A stretch of DNA of 31,031 bases from Betaproteobacteria bacterium (GTDB lineage: Bacteria; Pseudomonadota; Gammaproteobacteria; Burkholderiales; Burkholderiaceae): assembly GCA_009921765.1 (NCBI GenBank), contig RFXC01000018.1, forward strand, positions 1 to 31,031. The letters are read 5' to 3'. Every line of letters starts with the position of its first letter. Within the stretch, counting starts at the first letter, position 1. Below the pieces are notes generated by a model. It was not told where the DNA came from, made no database searches, and worked only from the letters and a program-made list of their open reading frames with translations. Both the position numbers and the translations under genes were made by a program. This document shows positions 15,520-23,169 of this stretch, one piece after another.

Positions 15520-16174
15520 ATGTCCCTTCATCCGCTCAGACAGAAACTCGCTGCTGGCCAGCCCGTGCTCGGCCTGAATGTCCGGCTCGCCCGTTCGCCG
15601 GATATCGCGCGCATTGCCAAGGCAAGCGGGCATGACTTTCTGTTCATCGACTGCCAGCACTCGATCTTCGATCTCGAATCCATTCAGAGCATCGCACACA
15701 CGGCACTCGCGATCGGCGTTGCGCCACTCGTACGGGCGATCGGTCGTGGGCGGCTACCCGCACTTTGACTATCGCCCGGTACCGCTCGCCGAGGCCACCG
15801 AAACGCTGAACGACGCCTGTCTGCTGGTCTGCATGATCGAGTCAGCGGAAGGGATGGCCAACCTCGAGGACATCTGTTCGGTACCCGGCATTGATGTCAT
15901 CCACCTGGGCACCAACGACTACGCGGCCAACATTGGCAAAGCGGGGCGCTTTGACGACCCGGAAATCCAGGCCGCCCAGGCACGGGTGATCGAGGTGGCA
16001 AGGCGACACGGAAAATTCGCCGGCTGCGGCGGCAACCGAAGCGTTGAGCGGCAGGCCGCGTCAATCCGAAGCGGCGCCCTGTTTGTCACCACCCAGACCG
16101 ACATCGGATTTTTGATGTCGGCAGCGCAGTTGTGGGCCCGTGGTGTTCGCGCGGCAGTCGAACAAGCCGGCTAG
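15520..16174 (+). pseudogene. HpcH/HpaI-family aldolase broken by internal deletion and frameshift
   Basis: The reading frame from the ATG at 15520 encodes the first 72 residues of an HpcH/HpaI class II aldolase (MSLHPLRQKLAAGQ, DFLFIDCQHSIFD, APLVR) and then stops at 15766-15768. From about 15737 the next frame resumes with RSVVGGYPHFDYR and runs to 16174 with MIESAEGMANLEDI, HLGTNDYAANIG and ALFVTTQTDIG. In intact HpaI about 45 residues lie between the strand ending VR and the corresponding Arg-Gly/Ser, so a deletion of roughly 130-140 bases with loss of frame has removed part of the barrel. The catalytic His (CQH), Arg (VR), Glu (MIE) and Asp (TND) segments survive on either side but in different frames. 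The last four bases overlap the convergent hydrolase gene. Confidence 0.88.
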
Positions 16175-17244
16175 CGGCGCGGCACCTCGCGCAGTTCCCG
16201 CTCGAGCTCTTGCTTCCAAAAGCGCGCCTGCCCTGTCGTGCCATGGCCAGAGGTTTCCGGGCTCGCGGGAATCAGATGAAGCCGCACGTTGTTGACGCGC
16301 TTCAGTTCGCGCTCCATCACCCCCAGTTCTGGCGGGTTGCGCTCGTCATCGGCTGAGTTGATGACCAGAAGCCGCGCGGTGATACGTTCAAGGTCATGCA
16401 CCGCGTTGTAGTCGCGCGAGGCATCCCATTGATAGAGCAGATCGTTCGCATCGGCGGTAAACGGTGCGTTCAGGCGTTCATCAAGCAGTGCATCCGCCTT
16501 CTCGCGGGTGGGGGCGAGACGCTGCAAGCCCTGATCGCCACCATTGGTGGCCAGGCCATAAAACACGACCGCCCGCTGCACACCCTTGGGCTGGCGCGCG
16601 TAGTAGCCGCCCTGCCAGTCAGGATCGTTGCGAATGCTGTCGATGATCAGCCGGCGCGTCATCCAGTTCCGACCAGACATCTCGGTGGGAAGCGAGGCCA
16701 TGGGAACGGCGATGTCCATCATGTCCGGATAACGCTGGGCCCAGAGCCAGGTATGCATACCCCCCATGGAATTGCCGATGACCAGACGAAGCTTCCTCAC
16801 GCCCAGGTGTTCGGTGACCAGCCGGTACTGCGCGGCGATCATGTCATCGTAGTTGTAACGCGGAAAGCGGGTTCGCAGTCCTTCGGAGGGGCGGCTGCTT
16901 TTTCCTGTGCCCAGGCTGTCAGGGATGATGATGAAATAGCGCGCGGCATCGAGCGGCTGGCCGGGTCCGAACAGCTCGCCACCGAACCCCGGCACCAGCA
17001 TGGTCTGCGCGGAGCCTGCCGTGCCGTGCAGGACCAGCACAGGGATACCGTCGGGCTTCCCGAGCGTGGTGTAGTGAATGCGCAGTTCGGGAAAGACATC
17101 CCCGGTATGGAATCGGAAGTCGCGAATCACTGCGACATCATGCTGCGGCACCGGCTGCGCGTCGGCAACTCCTACCAGACACGCCACCGCTGCAGCGGCA
17201 ATACCGCCCTTCAGGGTGACTGAAGCGTTCTCGGATCGGGACAT
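16171..17244 (-). CDS. Exported alpha/beta hydrolase of the homoserine O-acetyltransferase (MetX)-like group
   Basis: A 357-residue alpha/beta hydrolase. Residues about 11-30 are hydrophobic (GGIAAAAVACLVGVADAQ) and look like a signal peptide, which true cytosolic MetX lacks. The nucleophile is Ser159 in VIGNSMGGMHTW, the acid is in LLVINSADDERNPPE and the catalytic His is in SGHGTTGQA, so the triad is complete. The segments LRIHYTTLGKPDG and FIIIPDSLGTGKSSRPS match the MetX/hydrolase branch rather than ordinary lipases. It lies 35 bases after the TRAP large permease gene and is the last gene of the minus-strand run. A periplasmic esterase or acyltransferase preparing a substrate for import is the best guess; a methionine-synthesis role is unlikely given the export signal. 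Confidence 0.88.
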   Translation of the reverse strand: MSRSENASVTLKGGIAAAAVACLVGVADAQPVPQHDVAVIRDFRFHTGDVFPELRIHYTTLGKPDGIPVLVLHGTAGSAQTMLVPGFGGELFGPGQPLDAARYFIIIPDSLGTGKSSRPSEGLRTRFPRYNYDDMIAAQYRLVTEHLGVRKLRLVIGNSMGGMHTWLWAQRYPDMMDIAVPMASLPTEMSGRNWMTRRLIIDSIRNDPDWQGGYYARQPKGVQRAVVFYGLATNGGDQGLQRLAPTREKADALLDERLNAPFTADANDLLYQWDASRDYNAVHDLERITARLLVINSADDERNPPELGVMERELKRVNNVRLHLIPASPETSGHGTTGQARFWKQELERELREVPRR

Positions 17245-17279
17245 GATTAGCTCCGCTGGGGAAACGGGAAATGCCTGAA

Positions 17280-18596
17280 TCAGGCAAGCATCTTCGGCAG
17301 CCAGGTGGCGAGTGCAGGGAAAGCCACCAGCGCGACCAGCAACACCACATCTGCGACCAGAAAAGGAATCACGCCACGGAAGATTTTCTCAACCGGAATC
17401 TGCGGATTCTGTGACTGCACAACAAACACGGTGAGCCCGACCGGCGGCGAGATCAGCCCCACCGTGGACATGACTGTCACGAAGACGCCGAACCAGATCG
17501 GGTCGTAGCCGATGCCTTTCACGAGCGGCAGCAGTACCGGTACGGTGATGAGAAGCGTGCTGACCTCTTCGAGAAAGGTGCCCAGCAGGAGATAAAGCGC
17601 AACGATCGCCGCAATCACCATCCAGGGCGAGAGCCCCGCGCTGTTCACCCAGTCGGCAAGCGCCCCAGGGAATTGCGTGAGTACGATGAGCCGGGAAAAG
17701 ATGAAAGCGCCGATCACGATGATGAACAGCATGGCCGTGGTCTGCACAGTTTCGATACCGGCCTCCCAGAGGCCGCGCAGCGTGAGTTGCCTGCTGGCAA
17801 AGCCGATCGCCACCGCAGCCGCCGACGCCACGGCAGCGGCCTCGGTGGGCGAAAACCACCCGGCATAAATGCCAACCACCGCCAGCACGAAGAGGAGCGC
17901 GAGCTTCCAGGTGCCGGCGAGCGCACGCAGGCGTTCACGCAAGGGTTGAGCGGGCGATGCCGGCATGAGATGCGGACGGATTCGTGCCAGCACCGCGATT
18001 ACCAGTACATAGCCGACTGCAAGCGCAATGCCGGGAATCATGGCCGCCGCAAACAGCGCCTTGATCGATTCTTCGGCCACCAGCGAGTAGATCACCAGAA
18101 TGAGCGATGGCGGGATCAGGATACCCAGCGTGCCGGCCGAGGCTACGCTGCCCGTGGCCAGTTCCATGTCATAGCCATAGCGACGCATCTCGGGAATGGC
18201 GACACGCGAAAAGGTGGCGGCGGTGGCGATTGACGAACCGCAGATGGCTGAAAACGCTGCGCACGAACCAATGGTGGCCGCGGCGAGCGCCCCGCGGATG
18301 CCCGAGAAAAGCGCATTGGCCGCAGCGAATAGCTCCGAGGACATTTGCGCTCGCGAGGCCACCGCTCCCATGAAGATGAAAAGCGGCACCACCGTGAATG
18401 AATACGCGACGCCGGGATTGGCGCCAGTGAGTTCATAGGGAATGGAGGCAAGCGTACGGAAGGTGACGGGCCAGCCCTGGGCCGCGGCATAGCCAAGCAC
18501 GCCGCTCAAGGTGAGCGCAGTGGCAATGGGCACCCTGACCATCATGAGCGCGAGCAGCCCGACGACCGACACCAGGCCGATCATTCCCACGCTCAT
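17280..18596 (-). CDS. dctM: TRAP transporter large permease (DctM-type)
   Basis: A 438-residue inner-membrane protein with about 12 hydrophobic helices, the ion-coupled translocation subunit of a TRAP transporter. Landmarks are VRVPIATALTLSGVLG near the start, SYTFVVPLFIFMGAVA-like text around residue 55 (YSFTVVPLFIFMG), GSSIATAATFSRVAIPEM, GTLGILIPPSLILVIYS and the C-terminal ISPPVGLTVFVVQ. The start used is the ATG at 18596, which overlaps the stop of the small permease by four bases (ATGA), the usual translational coupling; a longer frame to 18701 only runs back into that gene. Together with the DctQ- and DctP-like genes it makes a complete transporter. Confidence 0.95.
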   Translation of the reverse strand: MSVGMIGLVSVVGLLALMMVRVPIATALTLSGVLGYAAAQGWPVTFRTLASIPYELTGANPGVAYSFTVVPLFIFMGAVASRAQMSSELFAAANALFSGIRGALAAATIGSCAAFSAICGSSIATAATFSRVAIPEMRRYGYDMELATGSVASAGTLGILIPPSLILVIYSLVAEESIKALFAAAMIPGIALAVGYVLVIAVLARIRPHLMPASPAQPLRERLRALAGTWKLALLFVLAVVGIYAGWFSPTEAAAVASAAAVAIGFASRQLTLRGLWEAGIETVQTTAMLFIIVIGAFIFSRLIVLTQFPGALADWVNSAGLSPWMVIAAIVALYLLLGTFLEEVSTLLITVPVLLPLVKGIGYDPIWFGVFVTVMSTVGLISPPVGLTVFVVQSQNPQIPVEKIFRGVIPFLVADVVLLVALVAFPALATWLPKMLA

Positions 18597-19096
18597 TGCG
18601 CGCCCTCCGAGCCCGCTGAATCGATCTCGCCAGCAAGCAGCACTGCAACCGAGGTGAAAAGCGCGAGCACGATGCCAACCCAGGCTGGCGCCATGAACCA
18701 TACCTTCGGGATCTGCAGATCTGCAGAGGTGTCGCCGAACTCGACGATATCAACCAGCGGCCCCACCATGTGCCAGGCAAAAAAACCAAGCATCACCGCA
18801 GACAGAAACGCCGCCATCCGTTTGAGGGCGGCCGACCAGCGTGGCCGCCACTGATCAATCATGTCGACGGTGATGTTGGCGCCACGGGCAAATACCCCGG
18901 GTGCAGCCATGAAGAACGCCACCCCCAGCGCAAGTTCCGCAAGCTCGGTGACCCCGGTGATTGGCTTGTTGGTGAAGCGGCGAAGCAGCACATCGGCCGT
19001 GGTGACGCTCATCATCGCGAGGAGCGCCAAAACGGCGATGCTGTCAAACAGAAGCGTGAGGCGCGCCACGAGGGCGCGCACTCGAGCGGCTGACAT
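18593..19096 (-). CDS. dctQ: TRAP transporter small permease (DctQ-type)
   Basis: A 167-residue protein with four membrane helices at about 13-33 (LFDSIAVLALLAMMSVTTAD), 50-68, 85-115 and 128-155. The segment DVLLRRFTNKPITGVTELAEL is typical of the DctQ family, and ANITVDMIDQW in the middle is also conserved. Its ATG at 19096 shares one base with the stop codon of the receptor gene (TGATG) and its own stop overlaps the start of the large permease by four bases, so the three TRAP subunits are translationally coupled. DctQ forms a complex with DctM and helps dock the receptor. Confidence 0.93.
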   Translation of the reverse strand: MSAARVRALVARLTLLFDSIAVLALLAMMSVTTADVLLRRFTNKPITGVTELAELALGVAFFMAAPGVFARGANITVDMIDQWRPRWSAALKRMAAFLSAVMLGFFAWHMVGPLVDIVEFGDTSADLQIPKVWFMAPAWVGIVLALFTSVAVLLAGEIDSAGSEGAQ

Positions 19097-20148
19097 CAGG
19101 CCCAGAAGTTCTTCGAGGTCTTGGCGTGTTTCTCGGCGAGCGACTTCATGGTGGCGTAAACCGCCCGTGCCGGCAGGCCTTTGGCTTCCATGGCTTTCAG
19201 GGTGGATTCGGTCACGTCAGCTCCGATCTTGCGCAGGCGTTCGTCTTCGGCCTTGGACAACCGGATTGCTTCACCGCCCCCGTCCATCATGGCCTTCTTG
19301 CCGGGAACATCCAGCGCATCCCAGCCACTGCCGATATTGGTTTCGATGCCGGTCACCGATTGATCGATGAGCTTTTGAAGATCGGCCGGGAGTTTGCTGT
19401 ACCAGGCCTGGTTGGCCACCACCGCAAAACTCGATACGAAGCAGTAGAGCTCGGTGGTGTATTTGCAAATGCCCCCAAGCTTCCACGCAATACCGGCGCC
19501 ACCGTAGTCGGTGAAGGCGCCGTCCAGCGTGCCTTTCTGAAGCTGCTCGGCCACTTCGGTGGGTGGAACACCCATCGGTGTGGCGCCCAGGGCGGAGATG
19601 AACTCGCGGATGGCAGGCGTTGAGAAACGCAGCCGCTGCCCCTTGAAATCATCGATTGTTCGCAGGGCCTTTTTGGTGGTGTGAACGCTGCCAGGCTGGT
19701 GCGTAAAGAGATACAGCACCTTGGTGCCACGATGCTCGGCGTCGAGATATCTGGCACGAAGCTCGGGGTCATTCAGCACCTTGATGCCGATTTCAGCGCT
19801 CCCGATGAGATACGGCATGTTGACCAGCTCGGTAAGCGGAAACCGGCCCGGCGTGGAGCCATGAAGGATGTAAGCCATTTCGGCTGTGCCGTCGCGAGCA
19901 AAATCGAAGTGCTTGGGCGTGGGTCCCATCTGAGCACTTGGAAAATGCTTGAAGACCAGACGGCCGTCGGATTTTTTTTCCAGTTCTTCGCCCCACTTCA
20001 CCAGCCACTGCGACTGAAAGTGCTGCGGGCCGACAAAATTGGCGACCTTGACTTCAAATTTTTGCTGGGCCCGGACAATGGCCGGAAAGCCCGACAGACC
20101 TGCGACTGAGGCGCCGCCGATGATCAGGTTGCGACGGGATGTACTCAT
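19096..20148 (-). CDS. dctP: TRAP transporter solute-binding protein (DctP-type)
   Basis: A 350-residue periplasmic receptor of the DctP family, which binds C4-dicarboxylates, aromatic or other organic acids and hands them to DctQM. The N-terminus MSTSRRNLIIGGASVAG carries twin arginines and a hydrophobic core ending near IVRAQ, consistent with Tat or Sec export. Later landmarks are WGEELEKKSDGRLVFKHFPSAQM spread over about residues 50-75, LRFSTPAIREFISALGATPM (the region with the carboxylate-binding arginine) and GTLDGAFTDY. It is the first TRAP gene, 71 bases after the flavin monooxygenase gene, and a GC palindrome lies in that gap. Neighbouring aromatic enzymes suggest an aromatic acid ligand, which is inference. 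Confidence 0.93.
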   Translation of the reverse strand: MSTSRRNLIIGGASVAGLSGFPAIVRAQQKFEVKVANFVGPQHFQSQWLVKWGEELEKKSDGRLVFKHFPSAQMGPTPKHFDFARDGTAEMAYILHGSTPGRFPLTELVNMPYLIGSAEIGIKVLNDPELRARYLDAEHRGTKVLYLFTHQPGSVHTTKKALRTIDDFKGQRLRFSTPAIREFISALGATPMGVPPTEVAEQLQKGTLDGAFTDYGGAGIAWKLGGICKYTTELYCFVSSFAVVANQAWYSKLPADLQKLIDQSVTGIETNIGSGWDALDVPGKKAMMDGGGEAIRLSKAEDERLRKIGADVTESTLKAMEAKGLPARAVYATMKSLAEKHAKTSKNFWA

Positions 20149-20191
20149 GACGTTGTCTCCTTTGATTTTGGAAAGAGTGTAACCCGCGATC

Positions 20192-20205
20192 TGCCTGCGC
20201 AGGCA
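20192..20205. repeat. Perfect 14-base palindrome between monooxygenase and TRAP receptor genes
   Basis: TGCCTGCGCAGGCA reads the same on both strands and lies between the stop of the flavin monooxygenase gene (20220) and the start of the TRAP receptor gene (20148). No T run follows on the minus strand and the palindrome has no loop, so a dimeric regulator site or a weak RNA hairpin is more plausible than a standard terminator. Chance is possible in GC-rich DNA. Confidence 0.35.
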
Positions 20206-20219
20206 CCCTGAAACACACT

Positions 20220-21404
20220 TCAGAATTCGGTCTCGGGAATCCCCCGATAAATCCAGTCGATCTCCTGAAAGAACGAATCCGGCGCGCGGCCACGATACAG
20301 GTCATTGCGCAGATCACGCGCAACACCTCCGGCATGCAGAACATGACCGAAGGCCCGCGCGGTGAGCACGATTCTCGCGGTTCGAAGCACGCGCGCCTTC
20401 TGATAGGAAAGAAAAGCCTGGCTCGGATCATTGGGCGATTCGGCAAGACGCGCAGCCAGCACCACCGAGTCTTCAAACGCCATGCATGCGCCCTGGGCAA
20501 GATACTGCAAGGTGGGATGCGCGGCATCGCCCAGCAGGGTGACATTGCCCCGCGTCCAGTTGGCGATCGGATCGCGGTCGCGCATCATCCAGTGGCGATC
20601 CAGGCTGATGTACTCCAGCATGGCGCGAACTCTTGGGTGCGCCTGCGCAAACATGGCGGTGAGTTCTGCGGGCGACCCATAGTCGGCCTCGCCACGCGCA
20701 AAGGCGGGGCTCCCAAACACCGCCACATTGTTCAGCACATCGCCCGCCCTGAGGGCGTACTGCACGAGATGGATGTTGTGGCCGAACCAGCCAATGACAG
20801 AGCGGTCATAGGTACGGTCGAACACCTTGCCAATGGGGATAACCCCTCGATAGGCAAGAAACCCGGTGACCCGGGGCGGCGTTGCCCCCGCAACGTAGTC
20901 GCGCGTGGGCGAGAGCAACCCATCGGCGCCGATCAGGCAGCGTGCGGAAAAGCTCGATCCGTCCTCGCAGCGCACCTCGACCGAGGTGCCGTGGTCGGTG
21001 ATGCTGGCGAGGCCCTTGGAGGTGAGCAGCTGGATGCGGGGATGCTTTTCGCAGGCAGCAAGCCACGCGCCCAGCAGGTCACGCCGATGAATCACCGCGT
21101 AGGGGTGCTTGAACCGCGCGAGAAAAGCCTCGTTCAGATTGACCCGCGCCCACTCTTCGGTATCGATGGCATCGAGAAACACCATCGCCTCAGGGAACAC
21201 CGCGCTGCTTGAAACTGTGTCCCACAAGCCATAGCGCTTGAGAATGCGGGTGGCATTGGGCCCCAGCTGGATGCCGTAGCCGATTTCAGTGAACTCGGCG
21301 GCCTTCTCGAGCACCGTGACCTCGAAGCCGCGCTCGGCAAGCGCAAGCGCAGCAGACAGGCCGCCCAGGCCGCCACCGCTGATCAGTATCTGGGTATCTT
21401 TCAT
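20220..21404 (-). CDS. FAD-dependent aromatic-ring monooxygenase (3-hydroxybenzoate 6-hydroxylase / salicylate hydroxylase type)
   Basis: A 394-residue class A flavoprotein monooxygenase that would hydroxylate an aromatic acid with NAD(P)H and oxygen. The FAD dinucleotide fold is at the N-terminus (ILISGGGLGGLSAALALAE, Gly10-Gly15), the DG motif is in LIGADGLLSPTRD and the second FAD motif is GDAAHPTLQYLAQGACM, which is particularly like 3-hydroxybenzoate 6-hydroxylases. Length fits (about 400). ATG 21404 is used; an in-frame GTG lies at 21413. A perfect 10+10 inverted repeat (21417-21437) sits just before the start, so an operator or translational control is likely. Salicylate, 3-hydroxybenzoate or 6-hydroxynicotinate are possible substrates. 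Neighbouring CoA ligase and TRAP genes support aromatic acid catabolism. Confidence 0.92.
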   Translation of the reverse strand: MKDTQILISGGGLGGLSAALALAERGFEVTVLEKAAEFTEIGYGIQLGPNATRILKRYGLWDTVSSSAVFPEAMVFLDAIDTEEWARVNLNEAFLARFKHPYAVIHRRDLLGAWLAACEKHPRIQLLTSKGLASITDHGTSVEVRCEDGSSFSARCLIGADGLLSPTRDYVAGATPPRVTGFLAYRGVIPIGKVFDRTYDRSVIGWFGHNIHLVQYALRAGDVLNNVAVFGSPAFARGEADYGSPAELTAMFAQAHPRVRAMLEYISLDRHWMMRDRDPIANWTRGNVTLLGDAAHPTLQYLAQGACMAFEDSVVLAARLAESPNDPSQAFLSYQKARVLRTARIVLTARAFGHVLHAGGVARDLRNDLYRGRAPDSFFQEIDWIYRGIPETEF

Positions 21405-21416
21405 GGTAAGCACTAC

Positions 21417-21437
21417 CGGGCCAACGCCGTTGGCCCG
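21417..21437. promoter_or_regulatory. Perfect inverted repeat (10+1+10) just upstream of the monooxygenase start
   Basis: CGGGCCAACG, one central base, then CGTTGGCCCG: every base of one arm pairs with the other. It begins 12 bases upstream of the ATG at 21404 and three bases upstream of the alternative GTG at 21413. No T run follows, which argues against a terminator for the carbonic anhydrase gene upstream. Plausible roles are an operator for a dimeric repressor or a hairpin covering the ribosome site. Confidence 0.5.
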
Positions 21438-21470
21438 TGATTGATCAGGAGGGCGACCCCGTCCAGCGGG

Positions 21471-22049
21471 TCAGGAAAAAGATTCAACCTTTCCGTTCAG
21501 ATCCATGAGCCCGAGTTCGACCCGCAGCTTGGGGAAGCGCTTGGCGACCTCGGCACGAAACTCGAGGAGCGACTGGCGATGGGTGGCAGTTTCCGCATCA
21601 CGGTTGGCCACCGCCGCATCACCGTAAGCGATTTTTGCCGCGCCACAGTCGCGATGATTGATGGCAATGACCGCCGGGATGTTGTGCAGTTGAATCGATG
21701 CACCAAGATTGTCCCAGAATGTCTGGTGCCAACCATTGAACTTGGGCGCCACCGCACCGATGGCTGCGCCCGCGATATTGAACTGGCTGTATTTCCCGAC
21801 GAGCGAACGGCTGCTCATGTGATCGAGGGTGAGCTTGGGAAAGCGCGGATCGATACAGGCGAGCAGCATGGCGTCGTAGTTACCGCCAGCCGCCTGGGCG
21901 CCGAAGGGCAGCATTTGTGCAAACCCCATCGCAGCGCCGGCCGCGAGAAAGGCCCGGCGGCTGGAGCCGGGCAAGCGGATCAGGTCGCAGCAGGTGCAGG
22001 CGCCCGCGCCGTGAAGCCGCGAAGAAGAAACGGAAGGCAGAGAGACCAT
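21471..22049 (-). CDS. Tat-exported beta-carbonic anhydrase-like protein
   Basis: A 192-residue protein with a beta-carbonic anhydrase core. The zinc ligands are visible as Cys65 (ACIDPRF), His132 and Cys135 (INHRDCGAA), and the Asp67-Arg69 dyad is present. The N-terminus is unusual: a CTCC cluster at 18-21 precedes SSRRAFLAAGAAMGFAQ (Arg31-Arg32), a twin-arginine signal, with likely cleavage near AQA at about 53. The ATG at 22049 has AAGGAAAG upstream, so the long leader is probably real. It is placed between a Bug gene (39 bases away) and the flavin monooxygenase gene (66 bases). A periplasmic role in CO2/bicarbonate exchange or another zinc hydrolysis is possible; the link to aromatic catabolism is unexplained. 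Confidence 0.85.
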   Translation of the reverse strand: MVSLPSVSSSRLHGAGACTCCDLIRLPGSSRRAFLAAGAAMGFAQMLPFGAQAAGGNYDAMLLACIDPRFPKLTLDHMSSRSLVGKYSQFNIAGAAIGAVAPKFNGWHQTFWDNLGASIQLHNIPAVIAINHRDCGAAKIAYGDAAVANRDAETATHRQSLLEFRAEVAKRFPKLRVELGLMDLNGKVESFS

Positions 22050-22088
22050 TTGAACTTTCCTTATTGAGGGTTAACAGCAAACAACCGA

Positions 22089-23087
22089 TCAGGATTCAGC
22101 CGTAAAGCCCACCTTCTTGATGAGCGGACCCCACTTGTCGTATTGCTCTTTCTGACTGCGACCCAGCTCTTCGGCGGTGCTGCCGCGGGCAATCAGCCCG
22201 ACGTTGGCGAGCGCATCGATCACCGATTTTTCCTTGACTGCGGCATTGATCGCGGCATTGGCTGCCGCCACCACATTGGTGGGGGTGCGGGCGGGCGCGA
22301 AGAACGCAAACCACTCATCGACCACCAGATCCGGGAAGCCCTGCTCGGCAAAGGTGGGGACATCGGGCACGAAGGGCGAGCGCTGTGCGCCCGAGGTGGC
22401 GAGAATGCGCATCTTGCCGGCCCGGGTGTTGGCGAGGAAATCGCCGTGCGGGGTGACCATGGCCGCGATCTGCCCGCCCACCACGTCGGTGACGCCTGGG
22501 ACCGACCCTTTGTAGGGCACGTGCTTCATGTCGACGCCCGCCTGAATGCCAAACAGCGCACCGACAAAATGGGGCGTGGATCCCGCCCCGGGCGAGCCGT
22601 AGTTGGCGTCCTTGGGATTGGCCTTGGCCCAGGCAGCAAAGTCTTTCAGATTGCGCACGCTTGCAGGCACCATGGGCCCCACCGCGAATCCATGCTGAAT
22701 GATGGCGGCCATCGAGACGGGAACGAAGTCGCGGAAGGCGTCGTAGCCGAGCTTGCTGTAGACGTGCGGAAAGAGCGCAAGCATGGAAAACGGCGTCAGC
22801 GCGAGGTGCGTGCCATCGGCCGGCGCGGGCTTGAGCACATCAAGCGCAATGCGCCCGCCTGCGCCCGGCCGGTTGTCGACCACTGCAGCGTTCCTGGTGA
22901 ACGCGCTGCCTGCGAGCTTTTCGCCAACACGGCGTGCCACGATGTCACCCGAACTGCCCGGCGGAAATCCGTAATAAATCTTGACCTGTTCGATCGGCAG
23001 GCCGGCCTGCGCGAAGGCATGTGACCCGACGGCACCCAGCACGGCTGCGGCCGAACCCGCCTGGATCAGTTGACGGCGTGATGTCAT
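22089..23087 (-). CDS. Bug/TctC-family solute receptor with Tat-like signal
   Basis: A 332-residue Bug receptor. The frame runs back to 23528, but the true start is the ATG at 23087, which has AGGGAG seven bases upstream and begins a signal sequence with twin arginines (MTSRRQLIQAGSAAAVLG, cleavage near AFAQ). Family segments are VKIYYGFPPGSSGD, the DNRPGAGGRIALD loop, MKHVPYKGSVPG and the C-terminal KWGPLIKKVGF. The opening IYYGFPPGSS departs from the usual IVPFPPGG, so the ligand pocket may differ. It lies downstream of the feruloyl-CoA synthase-like gene (82 bases) and upstream of the carbonic anhydrase gene, suggesting a hydroxycinnamate or other aromatic ligand; this is inference. Confidence 0.93.
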   Translation of the reverse strand: MTSRRQLIQAGSAAAVLGAVGSHAFAQAGLPIEQVKIYYGFPPGSSGDIVARRVGEKLAGSAFTRNAAVVDNRPGAGGRIALDVLKPAPADGTHLALTPFSMLALFPHVYSKLGYDAFRDFVPVSMAAIIQHGFAVGPMVPASVRNLKDFAAWAKANPKDANYGSPGAGSTPHFVGALFGIQAGVDMKHVPYKGSVPGVTDVVGGQIAAMVTPHGDFLANTRAGKMRILATSGAQRSPFVPDVPTFAEQGFPDLVVDEWFAFFAPARTPTNVVAAANAAINAAVKEKSVIDALANVGLIARGSTAEELGRSQKEQYDKWGPLIKKVGFTAES

Positions 23088-23169
23088 GGTGATCTCCCTG
23101 AATATTTTTTTTGACCAGCGCGCGGGGCACCCACCACGCGCCGGCAGCCCCGCTATTGTGGCAGAGGAC

